Assembly (NCBI RefSeq): GCF_016785085.1
Contig: NZ_JAENHO010000010.1
Location: forward strand, 359,979 to 423,978
Direction of reading: 5' to 3'
Source of the DNA: Paractinoplanes lichenicola
Lineage (GTDB): Bacteria > Actinomycetota > Actinomycetes > Mycobacteriales > Micromonosporaceae
Length of the DNA stretch: 64,000 nucleotides
The position numbers and the translations under genes are program-made. The notes under the pieces were generated by a model, which was given only the letters and a program-made list of their open reading frames with translations, did not search any database and was not told the DNA's origin. Each line of letters begins with the position of its first letter. The stretch's first letter is position 1. Shown here one piece after another: positions 44,765 through 55,000 of the stretch.

Positions 44765-46963
44765 CTACCGCACGTAGGTGAGGCCGTCCGAGATGACCGT
44801 CGGGCGGCCCCTCGTGCCGGCCACCATGACCGAGACGGTGTGGGTCTTGCTGGTCAGCGAGCGCACCCAGAGCGTCTGGCGGTGGGTCGTCTTGGCCGCC
44901 TTGGTGTCGACCGTGCCCACCTTCACGCCGTCGACGTAGACGTAGGCGACGCCGGTGGCCGCCGTACGGGTGAAGGTGAGCGCGGCCGACGTGCCGGTGA
45001 ACGTGTAGGCCAGCTTGGCGTTCTTGGCCGAAGCGGCCAGGGCCCGGCCGCCCAGGTAGCTCGAGGCGACCCGAGCCGACCACGCGCCGGTCCGCTTGGC
45101 CGCCGTCTCGGGCAGCTGGGTGACCGTACGCGAGACGCTCTTGCTGCCGGTGTTGCCGGCCCAGTCGCGGGCCTCCACCGTGTATCGCAGCGCGGCGCCC
45201 GGCTTGACCGTGGGATACCAGACCGTCGACGTCGCGCCCAGCGGCACGACGGCCGGCGCGGTGGCCCGCTGGCTGAACACCTTGACGTTGTCGGTCGCCT
45301 TGAAGGTCACCGTGGCCGGCACCGCGGTCGCCGAATAGGTGCCGGTGCGCAGCGTGACGGTCGGCCCGGTCGCGACGATCGGCGCGGTGCGGTCGCCGAA
45401 CACCTTGATCGACGGGGTGACGTCGGCGGCGCCGGTGGTGTGCACGACGCGGACCGCGAACGTGTTGGCCCCGGCCGGGACGTCGATGTTCGCGGCGCGC
45501 TCGGTGCCGCCCGCGACGGTGACGACCTGGTTGTTGCGCAGGATGTCGAACCGGGCGATGCCGGCCGGGTCGCCGCCGACCGACCACGACAACCGCGCGG
45601 TCGTCCGGACGTAGTAGCTGCCCGTGGCGCCGACCAGCGGCCCGCCGGTCAGCCCGGCGATCTTCAGGTCGGGCATCAGGGCGCGGGCCCGCATGACGGT
45701 CATGAACGGGTACATCGCGTTGCCCGGGCAGGCCGTCTGGGCGGCGTCGCGGTGACCGGCCAGGCGCGGCAGGGTCTTCCCGCCCAGCTCCACGGTTCCC
45801 GAGACGGTGGAGCCGTACGCGCCCAGGCGGGCCGCCGCGAGCTGTGCGATCCGGGTCAGCGCGATCTGCGTCGGTTTGATCGTGGTGTAGTCGCCGAGCA
45901 GCGCGACGCCCACCGAGCCGGTGTTGAAGCCGGCCACGTGGGCGCCGACGACCGCCTTGGTCACGCCGCCGCCGCGGCCCTCGAACACTGTGCCGCACTG
46001 GTCGACGACGAAGTTGTAGCCGAGATCGTCGAAGCCGTCGTCGATGTCGTTCGCCATGATGCTGCGGATCTGCGACGCCGACTGCGCGCACGGCACCGCC
46101 TTGACCGCGGTGTGGTGCACGAAGACCATCTTGACGCCGTCGGGGGCGATGGCCGGCGGCGCCTTCACGCTCTTCTCGTCGGCGCCCCACCCGGCGCGCG
46201 AGACGATCGCCGGCATGGCGGCCGGCTTGACGAGAGCGGGCTGGGCCGGTGCCTTCGTGACCGGCGGCGCCGCCGGGGTGGTGGCCGGCGCCGTGGTGAC
46301 CGGCGCCGTGGTGGGCCGGGTCGTCGCTTCCCCGGCCGGCCCCTCGGAGGCGGGCGGGCTCGTGTCCGGCGCCGGGCCCGAGCTGGCCGGGGGCACGGCC
46401 ATCGCCGCTCCACCGCCCGTCCCGCCGCCCGTCGGGGTGTCGGGGTCGATCAGCTTGAGGCGCAGCCCGGCCGGCAGCGGCTTGCCACCGCCGTCGACGA
46501 GGCGGGCGGCGACGCCGTCGGCGGGGCCGGTCCAGATCGGCGTGGTGCGGCCACGCACCTTCGTGAGCTCGTCCGGCTGGTCGACGGCGGCCTCGGCGAT
46601 CTCGAGCGACTGCCAGCCGCTCCAGGCGCCGGTGGCGGCGCTGCGGGTGCGCACCTGCACCGTGCCGGTCGGCTTGTCCTTCGGGTTCGACCAGTTCACG
46701 CCGACCATGCTGAAGCGCTTGGTGGCGCGCTGCGGCAGCCCGGCCGACGAGCCGAGCGGGGCCAGGTCGAGGGCGCTGATCGTGGTGCGCCCGGCCGGGG
46801 CCTTCGCGGCGGCGGCCGGGGCGGCCGCCGGGGGCGCCGAGGCGACCGTCTCCGGCAGCGACACCGGAACGGCCTCGGCGGGCCAGTTGAGGACGGCGAT
46901 CCCGCCGCCCGCCGCGAGCACCGCCACGGCGGCGCCCACCCCTATCACCAGTCGACGTCCCAC
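44765..46963 (-). CDS. Secreted N-acetylmuramoyl-L-alanine amidase (PGRP-like)
   Basis: 732 residues. Signal/anchor helix (LVIGVGAAVAVLAAGGGIAVL), an N-terminal beta domain with GWQSLEIAEA, a Thr/Pro/Ala-rich linker (about 205-245), then an amidase_2/PGRP domain (255-420): MVFVHHTA gives one zinc histidine, LGYNFVVDQCG and AGHRDAAQTACPGN the second histidine and cysteine. The rest is beta-sandwich repeats with sequence like Ig/CBM modules (ARDWAGNTGSKSVSR). It cuts the bond between muramic acid and the stem peptide, outside the cell. GTG start with GGGGAG four bases upstream. Convergent with the che operon, five bases between ends. Confidence 0.88.
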   Translation of the reverse strand: MGRRLVIGVGAAVAVLAAGGGIAVLNWPAEAVPVSLPETVASAPPAAAPAAAAKAPAGRTTISALDLAPLGSSAGLPQRATKRFSMVGVNWSNPKDKPTGTVQVRTRSAATGAWSGWQSLEIAEAAVDQPDELTKVRGRTTPIWTGPADGVAARLVDGGGKPLPAGLRLKLIDPDTPTGGGTGGGAAMAVPPASSGPAPDTSPPASEGPAGEATTRPTTAPVTTAPATTPAAPPVTKAPAQPALVKPAAMPAIVSRAGWGADEKSVKAPPAIAPDGVKMVFVHHTAVKAVPCAQSASQIRSIMANDIDDGFDDLGYNFVVDQCGTVFEGRGGGVTKAVVGAHVAGFNTGSVGVALLGDYTTIKPTQIALTRIAQLAAARLGAYGSTVSGTVELGGKTLPRLAGHRDAAQTACPGNAMYPFMTVMRARALMPDLKIAGLTGGPLVGATGSYYVRTTARLSWSVGGDPAGIARFDILRNNQVVTVAGGTERAANIDVPAGANTFAVRVVHTTGAADVTPSIKVFGDRTAPIVATGPTVTLRTGTYSATAVPATVTFKATDNVKVFSQRATAPAVVPLGATSTVWYPTVKPGAALRYTVEARDWAGNTGSKSVSRTVTQLPETAAKRTGAWSARVASSYLGGRALAASAKNAKLAYTFTGTSAALTFTRTAATGVAYVYVDGVKVGTVDTKAAKTTHRQTLWVRSLTSKTHTVSVMVAGTRGRPTVISDGLTYVR

Positions 46964-47015
46964 GCTGCTCCCCCGTTGATCTATGGAATCGCGCGTGAGG
47001 GTATCGAAGGGGTGC

Positions 47016-47648
47016 TCAGCCTGCTATCCCGAACCAGGGCCGGCAGGCGGCGAATCCGGTCACTTTCACGTCCGCGCCCGGCCAGTCGGCGGCTTTCAAT
47101 CGGAAATGCTGTAGTTCGACCACGTCGCCGCCGGTGTCGACGATGTGACTGAGGCCGTTCTCGGTGTAGCCCACCCGGCGGGACACCCCGAGCGAGGCCG
47201 CGTTCGTCGTCGTGGCCGAGGTGATCGCGGCGGCCGCGCCCAGCTCGCCAAACGCGAACTGCAGCATCGCCGTCCGCATGGCCACCCCGACGCCCCGGCC
47301 GCGGGCCTCCGGCACGAGCCAGGACGCCGAATCGACCGTACGCAGGACCGGGAAGTTCTCGCCCTCCAGCGTCTGCACGCCGACGACCTGGCCGGCCCGC
47401 TCGACCACGAAGTGCAGCACCCAGGAGGCCGGGTCCCAGGTGCCCAGCGCCTTCCAGTAGCCCTGGCAGAACAGCCGCCGCTCGTTCTCGGCGAGGCTCT
47501 GCGACGGAAACAGCGCCAGCCGCGGGTCGTGCCCGACGTCGTCCGGCAGCACCGCGGCCAGCTGCGGCAGGTCGGCCTCGCGCATCGGGCGCAGCAGCAC
47601 GTCGCGAAAGGCCAGCCGGAGCCCGAACAGGGGCCAGAATTCGTCCAC
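47016..47648 (-). CDS. GNAT N-acetyltransferase
   Basis: 210 residues. The fold is seen in LRPMREADLPQLAAVLPDDVG, FVVERAGQVVGVQTL, SWLVPEARGRGVGVAMRTAML (the acetyl-CoA loop R-G-x-G-V-G) and TTTNAASLGVSRRVGY. It resembles the RimJ/RimL-like group that acetylates protein N-termini or small amines. The GTG at 47648 is supported by TATAGA six bases upstream; an ATG twelve codons earlier (47684) remains possible. It lies 40 bases after the ABC permease stop on the same strand and may be cotranscribed with it. Confidence 0.85.
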   Translation of the reverse strand: MDEFWPLFGLRLAFRDVLLRPMREADLPQLAAVLPDDVGHDPRLALFPSQSLAENERRLFCQGYWKALGTWDPASWVLHFVVERAGQVVGVQTLEGENFPVLRTVDSASWLVPEARGRGVGVAMRTAMLQFAFGELGAAAAITSATTTNAASLGVSRRVGYTENGLSHIVDTGGDVVELQHFRLKAADWPGADVKVTGFAACRPWFGIAG

Positions 47649-47688
47649 CCCTGGTCTATAGCGGCCCGGCCGGCCCTCGCGCATGTGG

Positions 47689-50213
47689 TTATTCGGAGCC
47701 GAGGGCCGCCACCGGGCTCACCTTGGCCGCCCGGCGCGCGGGCAGCACCCCGGCCAGCGCGGTCATCGCGACCAGCACCAGGAACACGATCGCGAGCTGC
47801 CCGTACGGCATCGAGAACGGCGCGTTCAGGCCGAGCGCCTTCACGGCCAGCCAGGCGTACGGGACCCCGAGCACCAGCCCCACGGCGGCGCCGATCGCCC
47901 CGTAGAGCGCGGACTCGGTCGTCAGCATCGTGCGCAGGCCGCCCCGCGAGAGGCCGACCGCGCGCAGCACCCCGGACTCGCGGACCCGCTCGACCACCGA
48001 CAGCGCGGTCGTGGTGCCGACGCCGACCACCGCGATCACCACGGTCAGCCCGACCAGGCCGATCGCGATGATCAGCAGCATGGTCACGTTGTCGTTGAGC
48101 TGGTCGCGCTGGTCGGCCAGCACGTCGACCCGCCACTTGCCGCCCGCCGCGACCTGCGCGTCCTGGATCGCCCGGTTGCCGTTCGTGCGGCCGGTCTCGC
48201 CGCCCGCCTTGGCGTTCGCCAGCACCCCCGAGAACGTGGCTGGGGCGCCCAGCTTGGTCAGGTCGGCCGGGTCGAGCACGGCCGAGGCGTGCAGCGGCGC
48301 GTCCCCGGCGAACTGGGCCACGACCGTCAGGCTGACCGTACGCTTGCCCGCCGACAGCTGGATCTGGTCGCCGACCTTCTTGCCGCTGTTGTCGGCGCCG
48401 AAGCCGGAGAGCACAATCTTGCCCGGCCCGAGGTCGGCCAGCGAGCCCGCGGCGAGGTCGAGCTTCCCCAGCTCGGGCAGCGCCGACATCTTGAGGTCGG
48501 TGACGGCCAGGTCCTCGGTCGCGCCCAGCTTGACCGGCATCCGCCGGTACGGGGTGACGTCGGCGAGCTCGTCGCGCTGCTTGAGCTGCTCGGCCAGCGC
48601 GACCGGAACCGGGGCCTCGTCGACGCCGAGCAGCTCGTAGTCGGCGGGCACCGACGCGGCCAGCTCGCGGTCGGCCAGCTCCCGCAGCGACGCCCCGCCG
48701 ACCAGCGTGCCGGCGATCAGCGTGACGCCGAGGGCGACCACGACCGAGACGGCGGCGGCCCGGCGCGGGGCGGCCCCCACTCCCCCGGCGGCCAGCCGGC
48801 CCACCGGGCTCGACCGGCGCAGCGGCCAGCCGATCAGCGCGAGCACCGGCCGCACCAGCACCGGGCCCAGCGTGACGAGCGCGAAGAAGGCGAAGGCGCC
48901 CGAGGCGACCAGCGCGAACAGCATCGGCTGGACCCGGTAGTCCTCGTCGTTCGGGGCGGGCAGGTTCGTGATGATGTAGCCGGCCGTGAGCGCGGCGCCG
49001 AGCACGAGCACGATGCCGGCGGCCCAGCGCACCTTGCCGATGTCGCGGCGGGCGCCGGTGGTGCCGGAACCGCGCAGCGCCTCCAGCGGCGACACCCGCG
49101 AAGCCGAGACGGCCGGGGCGAGCACGGCCACCACCGTCAGGAAGACGGCGAGCAGCACGGTGAGCAGCGCGGCCGGGATCGGGAAGCCGGGCGACGAGAT
49201 GTTCTTGCCGAACCAACCGGCCACGACCGGGAGCAGATGGCCCGCACCGAGCGCGATCACCACGCCGGTCAGACCCGTGGCCAGGCCGGTCAGCGCGCCC
49301 TCGACGGCCAGGGCCCGGATGATCGAGCCCCGGCCGGCGCCGACCGCCCGCAGCAGGGCGAGCTGCCGCATCCGCTGGGCGAACACGATCCGGAACGTGG
49401 ACGTGGCGACCAGGCCCGCGGCGACCACGGCGATCGCGACGAACATGGCGATCACGGCGAAGATCGTGTTGACCTCCTCCGCGACGGCTTCGGCTTCCTC
49501 GAGCCTTACGGTGGCGCCGTCCTGCACCTGCGGGCGCTCGCCGGACGGGATCTTGGACTTGGCGAACACGGCGTTGACCTTGTCGATCACCGTGGCCGCG
49601 TCGGCGCCGGGGGCCAGGCGCACCTCGATCCGGTTCAGGAAGTCGTAGCCGCCCAGCTTCAGGATCGCGCTCGTGGGGGCGTACGCCTGGAAGCCGTAGT
49701 CGTCGCGGACCTGCACGACGCCGACCACCGTGAGCTTCGACGGCGCCAGGGGCTTGCCGTCCTCGTCGTAGCGGATCTGCGCGTTCACGGTGCTGCCGGT
49801 TTTGATGCCCATCCGCTCGACCGTGCGCGGGGTGACCGCGATCTCGCCCGGCTTCGACGGGTAGCGGCCCTCGCTGACCGTGGCCATGGCCAGCGGGCCG
49901 GTGCCGGGGTCGCCGAGCAGGGACAGATATTCGCCGCCGACCTGGGTGCCGTTCTCGACGCGGCCGATCGCCTCCTCGACGCCGGCGATCTTCTGCACCT
50001 GGGCGAGCTCGGCCGAGGTGACCGTGCCGTTCTGCACGACCACGGCGGCCGCCTCGGGGGTGCCGCTGAGACCGTTGAGCACGCTGCGCTCGGTGATCTG
50101 CTGCGCGAGCACCGTGGCGTACACGACGAACGAGACGACCAGCACGGCCAGGCCGGTCAGCAGCAGGCGGGACGGGCGGCGGGCGACGCCGCGGAGCTGG
50201 GTGCGCAGCACAC

Positions 50214-50217
<4 letters not shown>
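47689..50217 (-). CDS. Large FtsX-type ABC transporter permease
   Basis: 842 residues with ten predicted helices: one at the N-terminus (LLLTGLAVLVVSFVVYATVL), a large extracytoplasmic MacB-like core, a block of three (about 255-395), a pair in the middle (about 425-480 region), a helix at 500-520 opening a second extracytoplasmic domain, and a final block of three. This is the two-FtsX layout of exporters for peptides, lipoproteins or antibiotics, often tied to two-component systems. RVRESGVLRAVGLSRGGLRTM is the typical cytosolic loop. ATG overlaps the ATPase stop (ATGA). Confidence 0.9.
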
Positions 50218-50966
<749 letters not shown>

Positions 50967-51107
50967 TATCTGTCTCCCACTCGAATGCCCGTTTTCTTCG
51001 AGGCAGATCATGGGCGCAGCCGACCGGCCGGCACATCGGCCGCGGGCCAGGCTCGTCACGGGCGGTGAGTCTGTCTTTCGGCCGATGGGACACCCCCTGA
51101 CCTCGCA

Positions 51108-51113
51108 TACGCT
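51108..51113 (+). promoter_or_regulatory. -10 hexamer TACGCT of the two-component operon
   Basis: TACGCT ends eight bases before the ATG at 51122 and favours it over a GTG at 51116, which would be only two bases away. Confidence 0.5.
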
Positions 51114-51121
51114 GGGTGACG

Positions 51122-52315
51122 ATGCAGAACAACCCGAACCGGATGGTGCTCCGCCGCATCGCCCAGCTCGCCGCGCTGGGCGCGATGGCGCTGCTCGGCA
51201 TCTTCGACGTCGCCCAGGGGCTGGCCGGCAGCGGCGAGCTGCTGGGCCTGATCAAGGTCCTGCTGGCGGTCGCGGCCGCCGCGGTCTGGCTGCCGGTGCA
51301 CCGGCCGCGCTCCACCCGGCTGCCCAAGGCGGCCATGGCGGTCGCCGGCTTCTCCCTGCTTATCACGCTGGGCTCGGCGGCGGTCGCGGCCGGCGGCTCG
51401 ACGTACGGGGCCAGCTGGGGTCTCGCCGAGTCGGCGGCGCTGCTGGGCGTCTGCTACGTGGTCGCCCGGCACTCCACCGCCGGTCTCGGGTTCACCGCGC
51501 TCATCGTGGTCGGCGCCGCAGTCAGCTTCATGCCGCTGCGGGCCGGGCAGGACGCCGCGTACGTCATCTTCGGCCTGATCCAGGCGCTGGCCGCCGCGGC
51601 CGCCATCGGGCTCGGCATCTACCTGCGCATCATCGAGAGCTCCCGGCAGCGGGCGTTCGACGCCGTACGGGCCGAGCAGCGCGCCGAGTTCGCCCGCGAC
51701 CTGCACGACTTCATCGCCCACCACGTGACCGGCATCGTCGTGCAGGCCCAGGGGGCGAAGTTCATCGCCGAGCAGGACCCGCAACGGGTGCTGCAGGCGC
51801 TCGACCAGATCGAGCAGGCCGGCGCCGAGACGATGGCGTCGATGCGGCGCATGGTGGGCGTGCTGCGCGACCCCGAGTCGAAGCCCGACGCCCCGCTGGC
51901 CCCGGTGGCCGGCGTGCACGAGCTGGGCCCGCTGCTCGACCAGTTCACCTCGGCGGGCAGCATCAAGGCCCGCATGCATCTCGACGGCGAGCTCGACGGG
52001 CTGCCGGTCGAGGTCTCCACGTCGGCGTACCGGGTGGTGATGGAGGCGCTGACCAACGTGCGCCAGCACGCTCCCGCGGCCACGGCGGCCGACGTCTGGA
52101 TAAGGCGTACACCCGAGTGGTTGCTGGTGCGGGTGGCCAACGACGGCGTGGTTCCGGCCCGCACGCCCGCGCCCCGGGAGCGGGCGGGGTACGGTCTCGT
52201 GGGCCTGACCGAACGGGTCCGCGCGGTCGGCGGCCGCATCTCGGCCATGCCCGGCATCGAGGGCGGCTGGGTCGTCGACGCCGCGTTCCCGATCGACCCG
52301 AGGACGACCACATGA
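51122..52315 (+). CDS. NarL-family sensor histidine kinase
   Basis: 397 residues. Four or five membrane helices fill residues 12-170, with short loops, so ligand sensing is probably within or at the membrane. The HisKA_3 motif EFARDLHDFIAHHVTGIVVQ holds the phosphorylated histidine, followed by ALTNVRQHAP (N box) and GYGLVGLTERVRAVGG (G box). Partner of the response regulator that overlaps its stop by four bases. Such intramembrane-sensing kinases beside FtsX-type exporters usually respond to cell-envelope stress. Confidence 0.88.
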   Translation: MQNNPNRMVLRRIAQLAALGAMALLGIFDVAQGLAGSGELLGLIKVLLAVAAAAVWLPVHRPRSTRLPKAAMAVAGFSLLITLGSAAVAAGGSTYGASWGLAESAALLGVCYVVARHSTAGLGFTALIVVGAAVSFMPLRAGQDAAYVIFGLIQALAAAAAIGLGIYLRIIESSRQRAFDAVRAEQRAEFARDLHDFIAHHVTGIVVQAQGAKFIAEQDPQRVLQALDQIEQAGAETMASMRRMVGVLRDPESKPDAPLAPVAGVHELGPLLDQFTSAGSIKARMHLDGELDGLPVEVSTSAYRVVMEALTNVRQHAPAATAADVWIRRTPEWLLVRVANDGVVPARTPAPRERAGYGLVGLTERVRAVGGRISAMPGIEGGWVVDAAFPIDPRTTT

Positions 52316-52950
52316 TCCGCGTACTGATCGCCGACGACCAGGCCATGGTCCGTACGGGCTTCGGCATGATCATCGGCGCGCAGCCCGACATGGAGGTCGT
52401 CGGCGAGGCCAACGACGGCGTCGAGGCAGTGGCGATGGCCCGCAAACTCAAGCCCGACGTGGCCCTGCTCGACATCCGCATGCCCAAAATGGACGGCCTG
52501 GAAGCGCTGCGCCTGCTCTCCGGCCCCGGCGTCACCGACCCGGTCAAGGTAGTAGTGGTCACCACCTTCGACCTGGACGAATACGTGCACCAGGCCCTCC
52601 GCAACGGCGCCGCCGGCTTCCTGCTCAAAGACTCGGGCCCGGCCCTGCTGGTCGAGGCCGTACGAGCCGCGGTCTCGGGCGACGCCCTGATCAGCCCCTC
52701 CATCACCGTACGGCTGCTCGAGCACCTCTCCCCGCCCGCGCCCTCCAACGACGACGGCGGCCTCTCCCCGCGCGAACTCGACGTGGTGCGCCTGGCCGCC
52801 AAGGGCCTGACGAACGCCGAGATCGCCGCCCAACTCTTCATCTCGATCGGCACAGTCAAAACCCACGTCGGCAGCGTCATGACCAAACTCAACGCCCGCA
52901 ACCGCGTCGAAATCGCCGCCTGGGCCTGGGAACGCCGCCTCCTCGGCTGA
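52312..52950 (+). CDS. NarL/LuxR-type response regulator
   Basis: 212 residues: a receiver with IADDQ at the start, acceptor Asp in ALLDIRMPKMDG and Lys in FLLKDSGP, then a LuxR-type HTH (LSPRELDVVRLAAKGLTNAEIAAQLFISIGTVKTHVGSVMTKLNARNR). ATGA overlap with the kinase gene. Likely target: the divergent ABC exporter promoter at 50967-51121. Confidence 0.93.
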   Translation: MIRVLIADDQAMVRTGFGMIIGAQPDMEVVGEANDGVEAVAMARKLKPDVALLDIRMPKMDGLEALRLLSGPGVTDPVKVVVVTTFDLDEYVHQALRNGAAGFLLKDSGPALLVEAVRAAVSGDALISPSITVRLLEHLSPPAPSNDDGGLSPRELDVVRLAAKGLTNAEIAAQLFISIGTVKTHVGSVMTKLNARNRVEIAAWAWERRLLG

Positions 52951-52966
52951 CGCAGAGGCCCGACAT

Positions 52967-53719
52967 TCACCACTCACCCACCTCCAGCGGCCGGATGAGT
53001 TCCGGCCGCTGGTAATACCCGACGTTGGCCCGCACAGTGGTCCGGACCAGCGCCTCGAAGAACCGATTCTTCTTGACGCCGACCTCTTTAAGAAAATCAA
53101 GCTCGGACACCGCCTTCGCGGCTCCCTCGGTTCCGTAACCCCAGCAACCGGCCAAGATGAGCACCTCGGTCCTCCGGCCGTTGGACAGCGGGTTAGGCAG
53201 ACGAACGAGAAGGCCGTAATCGAGAACCCACTCGTCGTCCGCTCCCTTGCGCGGCGCGTAGTACCGGTCCGACCGGGTGTCTCTGATGGCGACTTCATGA
53301 CTCTTGAATCCTGGAACGGTCAACTTAAGTACCTGATCGTAATGTTCCAACGTATCCCTAGTGATCTTGTTCGCGTCGGGCCCACCCAGCAAGAGAAGAT
53401 CACGTTCGAGGTGTTCTGGCGCCAACGCTTCCGCCGAGCGCACATCCACGCGGCACCCGATAGCTTCCAGCTCACGCTGGAGGGTGATCAGGGCCATGGC
53501 GTCGCCCATCCCGACCAGGCCCGACGGCTCCCAGCGGCCCAGGGCCGCAGGGTCTTGGGCGCCGATGACGACGGTCACCCCGCGAGTTGCCATCCCACCC
53601 CAGAAGCGGCGTGACCGTCGCTCGCGCCGCCAGCGCTTGAAACGTGCCACGCTCCAGGCTGCGGCCGCACCGATCGCGGCGGCGACCAGATTGATGACTA
53701 CGTCTCGAACATCATCCAT
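52967..53719 (-). CDS. Membrane-anchored protein of unknown family with Rossmann-like core
   Basis: 250 residues. One N-terminal TM helix (VVINLVAAAIGAAAAWSVARF) is followed by a very basic stretch (KRWRRERRSRRFW). The cytosolic part has alternating strands and helices: TVVIGAQDP, GMGDAMALITLQRELEAIG, DLLLLGGPDANKITRDTLEHY and VLILAGCWGYGTEGAAKAVSEL. The two glycine motifs (GGPDAN and AGCWGYGT) look like nucleotide-binding turns. I do not recognise the family; the layout recalls membrane-linked ligand sensors of the SLOG type, but no defining motif is seen. GGGGGA four bases upstream fixes the ATG. It stands alone. Codon use is slightly less GC3-rich than its neighbours. Confidence 0.7.
   Translation of the reverse strand: MDDVRDVVINLVAAAIGAAAAWSVARFKRWRRERRSRRFWGGMATRGVTVVIGAQDPAALGRWEPSGLVGMGDAMALITLQRELEAIGCRVDVRSAEALAPEHLERDLLLLGGPDANKITRDTLEHYDQVLKLTVPGFKSHEVAIRDTRSDRYYAPRKGADDEWVLDYGLLVRLPNPLSNGRRTEVLILAGCWGYGTEGAAKAVSELDFLKEVGVKKNRFFEALVRTTVRANVGYYQRPELIRPLEVGEW
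52984..53012. terminator. Perfect hairpin serving as terminator for the response regulator
   Basis: CCAGCGGCCGGA (52984-52995) pairs exactly with TCCGGCCGCTGG (53001-53012). It lies 34 bases after the response regulator stop and inside the last codons of the opposite gene, so one sequence is both coding and structural. Confidence 0.6.
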
Positions 53720-53771
53720 GCGTTCCCCCTCGCCCGGTCTCTGACGGACAGCCGGGGGCCTGACCGTTCAG

Positions 53772-53777
53772 TAGGGT
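53772..53777 (+). promoter_or_regulatory. -10 hexamer TAGGGT of the VOC gene
   Basis: TAGGGT ends eight bases before the ATG at 53786. An AGAGGG also lies close upstream, so leaderless use is less certain here. Confidence 0.35.
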
Positions 53778-53785
53778 CAGAGGGC

Positions 53786-54229
53786 ATGGGACGAGGATTG
53801 GTGCCTTACCTGTGCTGCCCTGACGCTGCGGCGGCGATCGAGTTCTACGTGTCCGTGTTCGGGGCGACCGAGGTGCAACGGTGGACAGCCGACGACGGGC
53901 GGATCGGGCACGCCGAGTTGAGCCTGGCCGGGGAGCCGCTTTTCCTCGCGGACGAGCATCCCGAGATCGGCGTGCGCGGTCCGCTGACGTACGGCGGCAC
54001 GCCGGTGTCGTTCGTGCTCGGCGTGGCCGACCCGGACGCGATCGCGGCCAAAGCCGTGGCGGCCGGCGCCACCGTCGAACGACCGGTCGCCGAGCAGGAT
54101 GACGGTTCCCGCGCGGGCTGGATCATCGACCCGTACGGGCATCGGTGGAACCTGCAGAACCGGGGTGTCGAGCTTCCGGTCGATCAGCTGCGCGAGCGGG
54201 TCGGCGGCAAATACACCATCACCGAGTGA
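53786..54229 (+). CDS. VOC (glyoxalase/PhnB-like) family protein
   Basis: 147 residues. The PhnB-type start VPYLCCPDAAAAIEFYVSVFGATEVQRW, the HAELSLAGEPLFLADEHPE strand pair and the end IIDPYGHRWNLQ are typical. VOC proteins bind metal or small ligands through paired beta-alpha-beta modules; PhnB-like members usually lack a proven enzyme activity. Eleven bases of its end overlap the convergent small membrane protein gene. Confidence 0.87.
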   Translation: MGRGLVPYLCCPDAAAAIEFYVSVFGATEVQRWTADDGRIGHAELSLAGEPLFLADEHPEIGVRGPLTYGGTPVSFVLGVADPDAIAAKAVAAGATVERPVAEQDDGSRAGWIIDPYGHRWNLQNRGVELPVDQLRERVGGKYTITE

Positions 54230-54428
54230 CCGGCCGGCGACGGCGGCGGAGTGCGACGATCGCCAGGCCGACACCGAGCAGGGCCGGGATGCCGATCAGG
54301 AGCGCGGAGTCGAGGCGGCTGTTCGCGTCGGGCTCCAGGTGGGTCTCTTCGAGGATCAGGGTGTAGGCGAGCCAGCCACTGACGACGATGAGCAAGAGGG
54401 CCAGTGCTGCCAGGGTCTTGTGCCGCAT
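54219..54428 (-). CDS. Small two-helix membrane protein
   Basis: 69 residues with two membrane helices (TLAALALLLIVVSGWLAYTL and LLIGIPALLGVGLAIVAL) and a basic C-terminus (RRRRRP). No family recognised. Its ATG shares a base with the stop of the GNAT gene (TGATG), so it depends on translation of that gene. Confidence 0.6.
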   Translation of the reverse strand: MRHKTLAALALLLIVVSGWLAYTLILEETHLEPDANSRLDSALLIGIPALLGVGLAIVALRRRRRPVTR

Positions 54429-54955
54429 CAGGCGAGGGTAATCCAGTAGCGCTTGACCGTGAACGCGCCCGTGGTGCGGGTGTCCTCGTAGGCGCCGCCG
54501 TGGGATTCGATCACGCGGGCCGAGGCGACGTTCGTCGGGTTGCAGGTGATCAGGACGCGGTCGAGGCCCAGCGCGCGGGCCGCCTGCAGCGTTTCCCCCA
54601 GCGCCCACGAGGCCAGGCCCCGGCGGCGGGCCGAGGGGCGGATGCCGTAGCCGATGTGGCCGCCCACCTCGAGCAGCATGTCGTTCAGCGTGTGCCGCAG
54701 CGAGATCGAGCCCAGGTAGTCGTCGTCCTCGACGATCCAGCGGTACGTGCAGTGCACCCAGTCCGCGGCGGGCGGGATCGTCTCGTCGGCCTGGGCGTGC
54801 AGGTCGGCGACCCAGGCCGCGAACCCGGGCTCGGAGTCGACGTCGTCGGTTTCCCGTACGCCGTGGCCGTCCATGTGGGCGCCGGGCGGCCACTCGTCAC
54901 GGGCGGCGAGCCAGGACTTGTGCAGGGTGACGGTGGGCGGGACCAGCAAAGGCAT
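54428..54955 (-). CDS. GNAT N-acetyltransferase
   Basis: 175 residues. WIVEDDDYLGSISLRHTLN, GGHIGYGIRPSARRRGLASWALGETLQ (acetyl-CoA loop R-R-R-G-L-A) and ITCNPTNVASARVIESHGG give a clear GNAT fold of the YvbK/RimJ kind. The substrate is unknown. The ATG at 54955 is supported by TAGCGT seven bases upstream on the minus strand. Divergent from the EAL-DICT gene with only 45 bases between starts. Confidence 0.87.
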   Translation of the reverse strand: MPLLVPPTVTLHKSWLAARDEWPPGAHMDGHGVRETDDVDSEPGFAAWVADLHAQADETIPPAADWVHCTYRWIVEDDDYLGSISLRHTLNDMLLEVGGHIGYGIRPSARRRGLASWALGETLQAARALGLDRVLITCNPTNVASARVIESHGGAYEDTRTTGAFTVKRYWITLA

Positions 54956-54962
54956 GCCCAAG

Positions 54963-54968
54963 ACGCTA
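54963..54968 (-). promoter_or_regulatory. -10 hexamer TAGCGT of the GNAT gene
   Basis: On the minus strand TAGCGT ends seven bases before the ATG at 54955. Confidence 0.45.
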
Positions 54969-55000
54969 AGGCATGCGCGACCGCGCCCGATCTGCACCTG

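Noticed and set aside
42657..46190. A 1,177-codon minus-strand frame across the che operon and amidase
   Set aside because: High-GC shadow frame with no domain, crossing a well-defined gene boundary.
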